From Episyrphus balteatus (lineage: Eukaryota; Arthropoda; Insecta; Diptera; Syrphidae), in assembly GCF_945859705.1 (NCBI RefSeq), contig NC_079136.1:55690094-55754093 (forward strand): 64,000 nt of DNA, written 5' to 3'. The notes under the pieces were generated by a model, which searched no databases, was not told where the DNA came from, and saw only the letters and a list, made by a program, of their open reading frames with translations. The position numbers and the translations under genes are program-made. This document shows, one piece after another, positions 35,481 to 46,423 of the stretch (position 1 is the first letter of the stretch; each line of letters opens with the position of its first letter).

Positions 35481-36479
35481 TTTATTATAATTGCGGTTGT
35501 CATGGATATCGTATTTATAGTAAGTAAGTATAAAATATTCCGCATGGCTTCATTCTGCGAAAAAGGTTATAAGAAAAAATTAAATACAGGTTTAAAATTA
35601 AACCATTTTTAGATATTCTGCCAAATAGATCAGAGAAAATCAGTAAAAGTAAAATCAGTGTTAAAGTAATAAAACGGGCAAGACATATTCTTGTTGCAAA
35701 CAGATTTCCCCAAGAAAATGGTTGTATAAACTTTTTTCATTAATCTTACCATTTGAAAGATATACGAGGTCAAATATCTTCGATATGACCAAGGACCTTT
35801 ATTGTAGAACGTTCAATTTGTAAAGAAATTTGATAAAATATGTGATACAAAAAAAGATTTTTTTTAAATATGAGATTGATGAAAATTGGAAAACTGCGAA
35901 GCTCATTTGGTGAGTATGTTCTAGAGGTGTCCAGCAATCGATTTTTAGGAGTATAAAATAAACAAAAGGTATTGACCCGCCCCATCTTAGATATTGTAAT
36001 GAAAAATCATATAATTTATCAAATTAAACCTAAATATCTTGTCAAAATAGTCGAGCAAAAAGCAAACAAACTTCAGATCAGAAAGTGCCGAAGTGTTGAT
36101 TTAAAGTAAGGATGAATTCGGAATAAGCAAATCAGCGAACGAAAAGACTAAAAAAAAAACTATACACTATCCTCATCTGCTGAAAAACTCTGCACAGTCT
36201 TAGTTCAATCGACATTCATTTAAAAGAAAGCAAACAAAAAAAAAAAAAAAACATTCAAATACCTTATCCCTCTTCCCTAAAGAAATGCTTTTTATTTGGC
36301 CTGAATAAGATATTTTGCAATGTGTGTACAAAATTATGGTTAAAGTATTTCATTCCGTATAGTATATTTAAATTGTTTTGAAATACGTGCTCTTCAGTAT
36401 CCTTTTTGACCGAAACTGAGAATATGAAATTGTGTACTAAAACCAAAGGGTAAGTATACAATTTTTGCAGTATATTATT
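35481..36479. other. AT-rich DNA, nothing recognised
   Basis: No exon or repeat end could be supported. Confidence 0.4.
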
Positions 36480-37650
36480 TTAATGTAAATCAGAAATACA
36501 AATTTGAAAAAAAGAATTTTTGGATTAAAAAAAAAAATTTGAAAATTTTTATATGAAAAACCAAATTTTCAAAAACAGGGCATTGAATTTTTTTGAAATT
36601 TTGGTTTTAGATGTTGATTAGTGATTTCTACAAAATGGCATGCCTATTGCCTACTTTTTTTCCAAAAAATTATTTGTAAAATATTAGTTTTTTTTTTCTA
36701 AAAACGCATCTTAATATATCAAATAAAACTGCATAAAATTATCAAAATAAAAAAAAATTATTAAAAAACAACGGCAACACTCACAGTAATAAATGATACC
36801 ATTTCCAAAAGGAAAAATTGTGCATTTGATTCTTATTTTTAAATCAATATAATATTACCAATAGTTTTTGAAATAATCGATTTCAAAGTTAAAAATAGGG
36901 GAAAAACAAATTTTTAAAACTCATTTTATACTATTTTTGTCCAGACTGCGAATTTTAGTAAAAAAAAATTACTCACACAGAAAACTGCCTCAATTGATTC
37001 CTTATCGAACAGTGAAAACTATATGTTTCTATGTCTTCTTGTTTTTGAGAAAATTGAAAAATAAAAACAAATAAAAACAAAAAATATTTTGAGAAAAGAA
37101 AAATCTGATAAAATAATTTTTCAATTTTCCCAAAAACTAGAAGACATAGAAACATATAGCTTTTCACGGTTCGATAAGGAATCAATTGAATCAGTTTTCT
37201 GTGTGAGTAATTTTTTTTACTAAAATTCGCAGTCTGGACAAAAATTTATCTTCTATCAGAAACTGTAAAAAAATCGAAAATGGGTAAAAAATTGTCGAAG
37301 CTAGAATTTTTTCAATGGGTGAAGGTCCAAAAAACCGTTTTTTGTAACTCCAGATTTTGGGGGTGTTAGGGGATTTTAAAATACCGTTTCGTATTCAGTG
37401 CGACTAGCTCTACAAAACCTGATAGGTCTCCGCCCGCGTATATATTTTAAAAACTCATTTTTGTAACACCGTGTAATTGGAAAGAATTCGGTGTTTTTAC
37501 TCTAACTGAGTTTTAAGATTGCTTTTCTTAGGACGAACCTTGGATTCCGGCGAGCTTACCTCAGCCTTTGAAAATTAAGCATCACAAAGTTTAAAAATTT
37601 AAGAAACTTGAACTTTAAGAGCAAGTTCGTGCATTTTATTTTGGTTCCCC
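36480..37650 (-). mobile_element. Family-A related element A3a, minus orientation
   Basis: The stretch from ~36530 ('gggcattgaatttttttgaa', 'gatgttgattagtgatttct') is the reverse complement of the A2/A4 5' half, and its end at 37627-37643 is the reverse complement of the A start (TCGTGCATTTTATTTTG). A long hairpin (36934-37246) sits inside it, and the part after the hairpin does not align with A2/A4, so other insertions or rearrangements are likely. Confidence 0.65.
36934..37246. repeat. Long inverted repeat, ~130-bp arms
   Basis: Arms 36934-37062 and 37115-37246 are reverse complements at about 95% identity, from the outer TTTTTGTCCAGACTGCGAA inward past 'ccttatcgaac' and 'atatgtttctatgtcttct'. 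The loop is ~50 bp of A-rich DNA. It is non-coding. Such arms would make a near-perfect double-stranded RNA if transcribed. It is probably a foldback/MITE inserted in A3a. Confidence 0.85.
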
Positions 37651-37653
37651 ATG

Positions 37654-38478
37654 CAAAATAAAATGCACGACTGGGGCCACACGTACTTGCTTTTGTAGTT
37701 CAAAATATCTACATCTTAAATAACTATTGGAAATTAAAGATTTTCGTAAAATTTTGAAAAAAAAAATAAAAGTAAAAAAAATCCATTTAATTTTTTTTTT
37801 TTTTCAAAAACTTTTTTGATTTTTTTTACATTTTACACTTCAAAATGACAAGAAATATCTGTCTGCAAATTTTGAATAAAATTGGCTTAGCCTTTGATGA
37901 AATATACGACATTAACTAAAAAATACATCAATTTGGCAAAAAACGGCAACGCCAAACAGTTCTCCGAAATTTTTGTGAAAAAAAAACGCAGTTTTGTTCG
38001 AGTCATTAAGGCTATAACTAACACCAAATTTAATCGAAATCGTTAGAGTCGTTCTCGAGAAAAGTGCAATAACTCATTAAGGATGCACGGGAAGCGCCGA
38101 CATTAGCGATTAAAATAAAAGAAATTGTCATACTTCCACTATCCGTATTTTTTGAGAAAAACTAAAAAAGCAGTTAGGTATATTAGATATACTTACAGCA
38201 TTACTTGTGTCAAATTTAATCAAAATCGTTAGAGCAGTTTTCTAGAAAATTGCAATACATCGAAAAGTTTGTATGGGAGGTGTACGTTCTAAGCGAGATA
38301 TTAGAAAACAAAAAATAACCAACCCTGGAAATTACGAAAAAAAACTCTCTGTACCAAATTTCATAAAAATCTGCCGAGCAGTTTAGGCTGCGGCTACTTG
38401 TATAATGTTAGTTTTGATTAAAACCTCGAAATTTTTTTTTGACACGAAACCAATACTTGCTCTATAGAGCAAGTAAAA
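37654..38478 (+). mobile_element. Family-A related element A3b, plus orientation
   Basis: It starts CAAAATAAAATGCACGA, has 'cacacgtacttgctt', 'atcgttagagcagttttc' and 'gtttaggctgcggctact', and ends GCTCTATAGAGCAAGTAAAA. It lacks the (GACA) run: the text goes from 'ggctacttgtata' directly onward. Together with A3a it forms a head-to-head pair whose junction is a 17-bp perfect hairpin (37627-37643 with 37654-37670). Confidence 0.75.
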
Positions 38479-39154
38479 AGCCTACTTCTTGAATTCGTTT
38501 CAATGTTAACATGATTTAGGTACCTTTCCTAAATAGATACCTTATTCCAATATTCAGGAAGATTGCAATCTTTAACTTCATGCTTACAAGAATTCTTTAA
38601 AATTTCATCAATAATTTAAAACATCTTAAAATAAATGATTTATTTTCTATAAACAACACGAAAGGACACCTTTTAAACATCTCACAAATATTTCAAATGG
38701 AATTATCATAAATCCAGCAACAAGATATCCGCTATTTGTAACACACATCTAAACATTAAAAAAAAAAAAAAAAAAAAAATTTTACATAACAGATTACAAT
38801 AAGACTTTTTTTTATAAAAAAAGAGGGTGTGTACACATGTACACGCGACTGAAGTTATACTTCTCATTCAGTATATGTAAATGAATTTCATTTGATATTT
38901 TTAATTTCTATTATTAAATTAATTAATCCACACATCGTTTTTTTACATTTTTATCAAGTGAACAATAAATTAATTCTTTCATCCTCCTTGCGTCCATGCA
39001 TGTAGTTTTCAATTTATTCTGTGAAATTTACACATGTTGTGCGGTTCAGAACGTACGGTATACGCTTAACGAAACTAAATGAATTGAGCATAAAATGTGC
39101 GATATGGTTATTTTATGAGAATTGTGTGTGCTTCAGCACTAGTAGTAGCAATAT
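38479..39154. other. Unique AT-rich DNA; contains 'gaagttatacttct'
   Basis: No gene is seen. GAAGTTATACTTCT at ~38857 is the inverted counterpart of AGAAGTATAACTTC at ~41158-41171 and also occurs at ~25599, so it may mark the outer limit of composite repeat C. Confidence 0.4.
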
Positions 39155-39162
39155 GGAACTTG

Positions 39163-40845
39163 CAGAGTTGCTACAAAGCTCAAAAGTGAGCTGAGCTCAG
39201 CTCACAGCTCAGCTCAAATTTTGAGCTAGCTGACTTTTGAGCTATGTACCATAGCTCAGCTCATTTGAGCTGAGCTGAAAGTCAGCTGAGCTGATGGTTG
39301 AGCTGAGCTGTTGGGTGAGCTGAAGTAAAGTGAGCTGAGCTGAGCTGTGATGGGTGAGAGGATACATTGATTTTTATTTGGAAAGTATAATGAAATATGA
39401 AGATATTTTAAACTTTTATAAAACACCATAGCTCAAGATGTTTGGTTCTAGTTATTAATGGAATTATTTTAACACATGGATATTTTTATAAATAAAACAG
39501 ATAATTTTTCGTGATCTTTCTCTTGGTTTTTTTAACCCTAGAAAGATAATCATAATATACGTCTCAGAGACGTATGATTCTAAAAAAGATTTTTGGTCTT
39601 ATGTTAACACTTTTTGTCATATTTATTTAACTCATTACTTAGATTATTTTAAAGAAGTGATATAATAAATCAAATCAATTTAACAAAAACCCAGAAATTT
39701 GAATTGAATTAGATAAAACAGTTCTTTACACGCCATACGTCTTACAGACGTAGATTATCTTTCTAGGGTTAATAGTAAATATATTTCTATTTTTTTAGTA
39801 AAATATTTCTTTTTTAATCATAAAAAAAATCAGGTACAATCCGGTTTTACGACTTTTTTCAAAATTCCGAGAAAATCGCGTTTGAAAGTTGGGGTACATT
39901 TTTTTTTCGAAAAATCCCCGAATCTTTGAACGCTCCTGGAAGCTAAACCGCTTGAGAGCAATTTTTGGGAGTGGTGCCAAATGATAGCTTGTGTCATGGG
40001 CCTACGCTTTGCACATTATCAGATTTTTAAAAAATCGCCTTCCATGTTAAACCGCCACATCATGCCTTTTTTTTCAGAATCGGGCTTAACTTTTTTTTTA
40101 CCTTTAAGTTCTCCTGGTTTGAGAACGCGTGTACCTACAGGGATGGAAGTTGTACCCAAATGTAGGTTAGAGTCCCCGCTACCTTTTGGCATCAAAAAAA
40201 TTTTTTTTCATTTTTTTCAAAATTCCGAGATATAAGCGTTGCAAGGCTTTGATCTAGAGACAGGGGAGTGGTGCCATATGAAAGCTTATATTCTCAGCTA
40301 CCCGAAAGTGGTATAATCCGGTTTTTCGATTTTTTTCAAAATTCCGAGAAAATCGTGTTTGAAAGTTGGGGTAAATTTTTTTTTTCGAAAAATCCCCGAA
40401 TCTTTGAACGCTCCTGGAAGCTATCCGCTTGAGAGCAATTTTTGGGAGTGATGCCAAATGATAGCTTGTGTCATGGGCCTACGCTTTGCACATTGTCAGA
40501 TTTTTAAAAAATGGCTTTGCATGTTAAACCGCCACATCATGCCTATTTTTTCAGAATCGGGCTTAACTTTTTTTTTACCTTTAAGTTCTCCTGGTTTGAG
40601 AACGCGTGTACCTACAGGGATGGAAGTTGTACCCAAATGTAGGTTAGAGTCCCCGCTACCTTTTGGCATCAAAAATTTTTTTTTCATTTTTTTCAAAATT
40701 CCGAGATATAGGCGTTGGAAGTTGGGGCGCTCACTTTCAGCTCAGCTCACTTTCAGCTCAGCTCAAATGAGCTAAGCTATGGTACCTAGCTCAAATTTGA
40801 GCTGAGCTGTGAGCTGAGCTGAAATGTTAGCTTTTTGCAACCCTG
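39163..40845 (-). mobile_element. AGCTC-rich hAT-like element, right copy, with 8-bp flanks
   Basis: The ends are CAGAGTTGC (39163) and GCAACCCTG (40845), followed inward on both sides by AGCTC/GAGCT-rich runs. Flanks are GGAACTTG (39155-39162) and GCAACTTG (40846-40853), seven of eight identical, fitting a hAT duplication. An internal ~478-bp segment is tandemly duplicated (about 39835-40311 and 40312 onward), whereas the left copy has it once. The piggyBac-type MITE at 39536 is nested within. Open frames inside come from the duplicated repeat text and are not genes. Confidence 0.75.
39536..39768. mobile_element. piggyBac-type MITE, 233 bp, TTAA target
   Basis: It begins CCCTAGAAAGATAATC and ends with GATTATCTTTCTAGGG, perfect 16-bp inverted ends that match the terminal sequence known for the piggyBac group. 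TTAA flanks both sides (39532-39535, 39769-39772). The related repeat at 26.4 kb keeps the uninserted site with one TTAA (26433-26436). Near each end sits a small palindrome built on ACGTCT/AGACGT (~39559-39577 and ~39734-39753). The interior is non-coding, so it would depend on a transposase from elsewhere. Confidence 0.95.
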
Positions 40846-40990
40846 GCAACTTGCCACACGCAATTTGCCACATGCAACTTGCCACACGCAACTTGCCACT
40901 TACAACTTGCCACATGCAACTTGCCACATGCAACTTGCCACATACAACTTGCCACATGCAACTTGCCACATGAAACATGTAACTTGCTAC
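40846..40990. repeat. 14-bp minisatellite, inverted copy
   Basis: About ten units of CACATGCAACTTGC, the reverse complement of the array at 25690-25832, beginning directly at the hAT-like element boundary. The flank beyond it ('gtgttttatgtttgccgtac') also matches the left copy. Confidence 0.9.
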
Positions 40991-41176
40991 GTGTTGTGTG
41001 TTTTATGTTTGCCGTACTGTGGCGTACTGCATTTTTAAATACTAAAGTACTGCGTACTCTAAAGGTGAAACGACAGCCCTGCTACCCAGGGTGATCGCGT
41101 CATAATCCCTTTGACATTCTTGTCAAAAAGTAAATTTTCATTCCCACCCTCCCATAAGAAGTATAACTTCAAAAAT
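40991..41176 (-). repeat. Outer part of composite repeat C, right copy
   Basis: 'cattcccaccctcccataag' and AGAAGTATAACTTC mirror the start of the left copy at 25594-25640. About 95 bp between 41010 and 41110 (including 'cagccctgctacccagggtg') is absent from the left copy and may be a further small insertion. Confidence 0.7.
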
Positions 41177-43841
41177 AACACATCACTCATCCATAAGTGA
41201 TGGATTACTTGGGACAGGATATGATATGTTCAAACTTCAAACCCATATCTTCATATTATAGGTTCGTTCATCGTTTCATATAGGCAAGACACGATACTCA
41301 CACACACAGATAATTCTGTAAATTGCCCTGGCCTGACACCATCATCATATCATCAGAGGATATGGCTTATCTAAATAAAAGCCAATAGATTTCGCATCCT
41401 TAATATCAAATCATCATCTCACATGGATATCCTGTGTTGTAAATGTGTCATTCATTTCATCAAAAAAAAAAAAAAGAGACTGCAAAAAAACAAAAATTGG
41501 AAATGAAATTGGAAGAGGGCTCAACACTATTTCTATACCTTCTATACCAAATCAAGAGAGAGAGTGTCCTTTGAATACCTTTTGGAATACAAATGACCTG
41601 GCATGTCGTAGGCGATGACATATTTTGCAGAAAAATAATGAATCCTGATTGATGGCACACCACTGCGGGAGAGATAGACAAAGAGAGAAAGGACCTATAA
41701 TAGTCCTGGCTAATATGCTTTACGGACAGCAGGCTTTATACTTGATTTAAATCTCCTTACTGCTTTCCCCCTTAAAACTATAGATACCCGGCAGCATCCA
41801 CCCGCACGTACGACACAAAATCCTGCTGTGTCCGGGTGCCTTAATTTGATTTTCATGATGCAAAATTGATGAAATGCTGATTTGTTATTTTTTGTCCTGG
41901 CTTATACCTGCCTACACACAAAAGCAAACGTGATCGATGCATATTAATATAAATTTTTTAATATTCTATAGACACTCTCTCATAAACACACACACACACA
42001 GATAAATCAAAATGTTTACATAGCGAATGTTTTATGTGCAATGTCAGCAGATATAGCTTCCGCTAATGGCTTTTGTTTGCATAAAATTGATTTTCATGCA
42101 ACATTGACCGCATCACAATAAAATAATTCATTCCAAAAATGACATGACATTGGTTAAGGTGATACCGGTTAATTGATTATTATCCTAACAAATAATATTT
42201 AATGTGAGTGAATGCGGTTACAATTTATGTTTTCAGAAAATTGCCCCGCGTTATTAAAATCAAATTACTTTTACTCGCTTCCTCTCTTTGTGACGGGAGG
42301 AGTGCGGAGTGATTATATACGGGCAGTGGTTTATGTCATTTTGTGGAGTATCTGCGGCTGCATCATCTGGTAAACTAACAGACCCGGATGTAATTGATTC
42401 AAATGGATGGCACATGTGACACTGTGTCAGTTCCTGGTGTTTGAAACACACATGTAGGTACTTCTCTTTAAAGTTATATTTTTTAAGTTTTTTTTTCCAT
42501 AATAATGCAAAATTGTATACAAAATCAAAAAAAAAAAATTTTTAACTTACATCTTTAAAACTTGATTTCTCAAAACCTATTTAATGAAACAACTTGAGTC
42601 AAAAAAAAAATAAAAAATAAACAATTAGCTTTAAGAAAAGTTATAGCACATGATTGTACGTGCTTTTTTTGATTTTTAATAATTTTTTTTCTCCTGGCTA
42701 ATCGGGAGGTAAGTGGGTAAGCACTTAAGTGGGTTTTACTGTACCGAGAAAAATGAAAATTTTTCCTTCCACATAACTTTTTTGTCATTTCATACTTATT
42801 TGAAGTGAAAAATGTTCCCAAATATTTTTGACCAGGTTTAAGACCAAAATACTGCAATGTGCAGCGCAGCGCTCGTATCCAGGACGGATTTTACAAATTT
42901 TCTATGCGACAAGTCGTTCTCGAGATATTGAAACTTACACGTTTTTTCAAATGGGGGTGTTTGCCACTAGACAAAACAATACACAAACTGAGAATTCTAA
43001 TCATGAATTATAACACATCCATCTTCAATTCTGCTTTTAAACTTAGCTGACGTCACAACTTTTTTTTCAGATTTCTTCCCATATTGACTGAAATAGAACA
43101 TTTTTATATGACTTTGAACTTCTCATCGCTGATTTTCCTTAGAGAGTATTAAGGCAGACGTTATATTTTCTTGGTATTTTTAGATCAATGCATCAAATAT
43201 TTTTTTTTTTTCTTCAAGGTAAAGATGAATATTTTATAGGGATTCACTTTCAATTCGAATGGTTTTTTGCAAATTTTTCAATTTATTGAATACTGGCAAC
43301 TGCATTGAAAATTTTTGTTCCCTTTTATTTATTTTTATTTAAAAGGATTTTTGCTTGATATGGTATTCATAAGAGTGAAGTGAAGATGTTTGAATTTAAA
43401 TCAGATAAAGCGGAAAAAAAAGAATATAAAACATTATGTCTTTTATAAGTGTGTATTCCAATGAGATATAATCCCTGAAGATGCAGGAAATTGATTTGAA
43501 AATTTTGTATGAAGGAAGAATATTGATTAGTTATACAATATTATAATAATAAAATATTATTTAAAATGTTATGTTTATAAATATTCGTTACATAAGTGGC
43601 TCGGTGACTGGCAATTTACCTGTTTCCTTTCGCAATAAAGTTGAAGGATTCAAAGAGTCTATAAAAAAAAAGAGGGAGGGAATGAAGGTCAACAAAAGAG
43701 TGAAAAAATTGTTTGTTGGATATAACATTATGAGATGACACATATTTTTAAGTTATTTATGATGCTGAATCTTTTAATAAGTCAATACGATTACTTTAAG
43801 AAGATTAAACGCAAGGGATTAGTACCAAAAAAAAAAAAATA
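41177..43841. other. Mostly unique DNA, nothing assigned
   Basis: 41.2-42.5 kb is less AT-rich and free of recognised repeats, as in conserved noncoding blocks. No exon with splice support was found. From ~42.5 kb the sequence turns simple again. Confidence 0.35.
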
Positions 43842-44671
43842 ATGTGTGCAATTCACACGTGGTTGAAGTGAAACCTTAAAAATCATTTTAAAAAAATCGA
43901 AAAAATCACTTTTTTTATATGACAACCTACAATAAATTGTATACCATCTGAAAGCTTATTGTTTTAGCTCAAAATATTTATATCGACCATGTCTATACAA
44001 CATCTACACAAAGAGCTAGAATTTTTTTAACCCAATTAGTTTAAAAAAAAAAAAGCAAAACAATCAATCTCTTTTCTCTTCTAACGCCATTAAATCCATT
44101 TTTTAAGAGACAACCTATAATAAATTTTACATCATTATTATTTCACCTTTTATATGAAACTTCAATCATATTTCTACCATGCCTACAAAAAAAGTAAGAA
44201 TTTTTTAAAGCCAACCATGTCGAAATTTCAAACTGAGATTACGGTACTTCTTCTACTGATGCTGACTGGTCATCGGCAACAAATCTTCACAGGTGTTTTG
44301 AGGTATTTTTCAAGTTTTTCAATTAAAGATTATATAACTTGTAGAGCATGTACCGTTATGTGTGATATATTAAATGAAAGGTAATATTATCAGCATACCT
44401 ATTAAAGTTAAATAAATTTGTTATGTGCTCTAGATCAAAGGATATAACGTGTTTAGAAAAAGAACATCTTTTCACTGTTATCTCAGAATTTTGAATATGA
44501 AATTAATTGAAATTTTGCACAATCATAATTTATTTAATTACCTATCTACTGTATAAATTTCATTCATTTGTCTATTAAAACATTAAAAAATTATGATCAA
44601 TTGATTTTTCGTGTCGCTTTTTCGTTTCATCTTTTTTCAAATCACTACGATATTAAAGAAGTTTTCACTTC
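43842..44671 (+). mobile_element. Family-B repeat, copy 3, with terminal repeats
   Basis: It opens with the small palindrome GTGTGCAATTCACAC and then GAAGTGAAACCTT, and closes with AAGAAGTTTTCACTTC, giving an inverted GAAGTGAAA terminus. Internal blocks match copies 1 and 2 ('ccatctgaaagcttattgt', 'ggtgttttgaggt', 'gttatgtgtgatat'). No coding capacity. Confidence 0.75.
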
Positions 44672-45304
44672 AAAAAAACTGTAACAAAAATAACATCCAA
44701 TATTTGATTTACACCAGAAACTAAGAATCCATGAAGTCTATAAAAATAATTTAGTTTTTCGGGAAGTAAAAAAAATTCGCGCTTCTTCCGATACAATGCG
44801 CTATTTAAAGTTGACATCTCCAAATGCAAATTTTTTGTTTCAAACCTGCCTGGTTCGATTGCACAGAATAGCCTGGTAAGCTTAGAAAAGCCCAAGATTT
44901 TTTTTCGCTAGCCCACACTTAGTTCTTAGATTATAACGGAATTTTTTTTGCAACTCAAAAATCACAAAAAATAATGTTTTTATTCAGTGTTATAATTGGT
45001 GTGCACCGTTGTTCGTTTGCCCAACATTTTTTTTACTTATTCCATTTTTTTTTTAAAGATATAATAAATTTTTCTTTCATATCAGAAACCTGTGAAAAAA
45101 TCGTTAGTTTAAAACCGTTGTTTTTTTTTTAACAAGCCCAGGATAGTCCAAATTTTATTTTCGCTATCCTACCCTTATTTTAAAAACTATAAAAGCATTA
45201 TTTTTGATCCACAAAAAATATTACGCATACGCCACAGTGACCTTTTTTTAATTTATAATTTAGAAAAAGGTGTTGGCACTGTGCCTCAAATGTTATTTAT
45301 TTGG
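44672..45304. other. AT-rich DNA, nothing recognised
   Basis: Short open frames only; no repeat ends were seen. Confidence 0.4.
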
Positions 45305-45505
45305 CTTGATTGAATGTAGTCCATATAAAATTCCTGTTAAGAAGCTTAAGTTGATTCGTTTTATTTCAACTTAAAAACCACAAAATACAAATATTTTTTC
45401 AAGTGTAAAATCATTGATATTTTTGGTTTGCCATATGAGCACCTAGAAAAGCTTCATGCTTATTATAATCTATCCAAACTTTTTCCAAAAGTAACAACAA
45501 ATATA
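45305..45505 (-). repeat. Interspersed repeat F, copy 2
   Basis: Reverse-complement partner of 25290-25486 (shared 'ccacaaaatacaaat', 'ttggtttgccata' and 'aagcttaagttgatt' text). About 20 kb separates the two inverted copies. Confidence 0.7.
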
Positions 45506-45549
45506 AAATGGTGTGTGAAGTGATTTCTTTTTCAGTACACGAATTGTTA

Positions 45550-45690
45550 CGGTGACCATTCGTCCCGGTTTAAACGGGACTGTCCCGTATTTCTATAGCT
45601 TGTCCCGGGGTTTTATTTAAGAAACCCGGGACGTATAAGTGTCCCGTATTTTGTAATTTGTCCCGTGATTGTCCCGTATTTCTACATTCT
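45550..45690. repeat. Motif array 'e': TGTCCCGTATTT repeats
   Basis: TGTCCCG recurs about six times, with several TGTCCCGTATTT units, and GTCCCGGTTTAAACGGGAC forms a near-perfect palindrome at the left edge. 'ttacggtgaccattcgtccc' looks like an element terminus but the opposite end was not found. It is the first of several motif-array elements between 45.5 and 51.3 kb. Confidence 0.7.
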
Positions 45691-46285
45691 CTCATTTTTG
45701 TATTTAAAATTTTAAATACTTTGTACGGAAAACAAGAAAACAATGGTTGGTAAATAAAAGTTTTTTTAATTTTTAGTATAAAACCATTAGTTTTTAAACT
45801 TTTTCGTCAATTATTTAGTTTTAGCTTGTGTTTGTCAGGTTGAAAGCTACATCAGAAAAAGTTTTTTCGAATAATGAACAACATATGAAAGAGGAAAGAA
45901 TCCGCTTCATTTCAAGAGTTTTAAGGACATATAAAATGTTGAATTGGATATTACAAAATTTTAAAATCATTTAAGTAAAATAAAATTTAAATGTTAAAAA
46001 ACAGCTCTCACTATTTTGATTAAAAAAAATATTTTTTAAGAAGTTATTAACTGTACGTGTTATAATTTATAAACCCGTTTTCTTGATCTCTGACTTCCTC
46101 GTAAAGGACTAAAATATCTTGAAAAAAAAAAAAAAAATTAACAACTTCAAAAGTTCATGAACTAATATTATAACTTAAATCGATTGATTCCCCCAAAACC
46201 ATAAAATAAATGTCAAATGGAATAAACCTGTGTACGAGTATATTATGTACAATAATACCAAAATATAACCCCAGGATAAAGCATT
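45691..46285. other. AT-rich DNA, nothing recognised
   Basis: No feature was supported beyond A/T runs. Confidence 0.4.
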
Positions 46286-46423
46286 ATGAGAAATCAATTT
46301 AGCCCACCGCAATACTCCTACGTATATACAACCAAAACGACGACGATGACATCGCTTTCGTTCGACGACGAGGACGACCGACCGACGACGACGGAAATTG
46401 CTAACATGGTCTTCACGTATTAA
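46286..46423 (+). CDS. Small ORF, 45 codons, Thr/Asp-rich
   Basis: ATG 46286 to TAA 46421-46423 encodes a peptide starting MRNQFSPPQYSYVYTTKTTT, with an acidic FDDEDD stretch and a TEIANMVFTY end. It spans a GAC/ACG-rich simple segment, so the frame may be kept open by composition alone. It is not part of any repeat recognised here. No homologue is known to me. Confidence 0.2.
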   Translation: MRNQFSPPQYSYVYTTKTTTMTSLSFDDEDDRPTTTEIANMVFTY

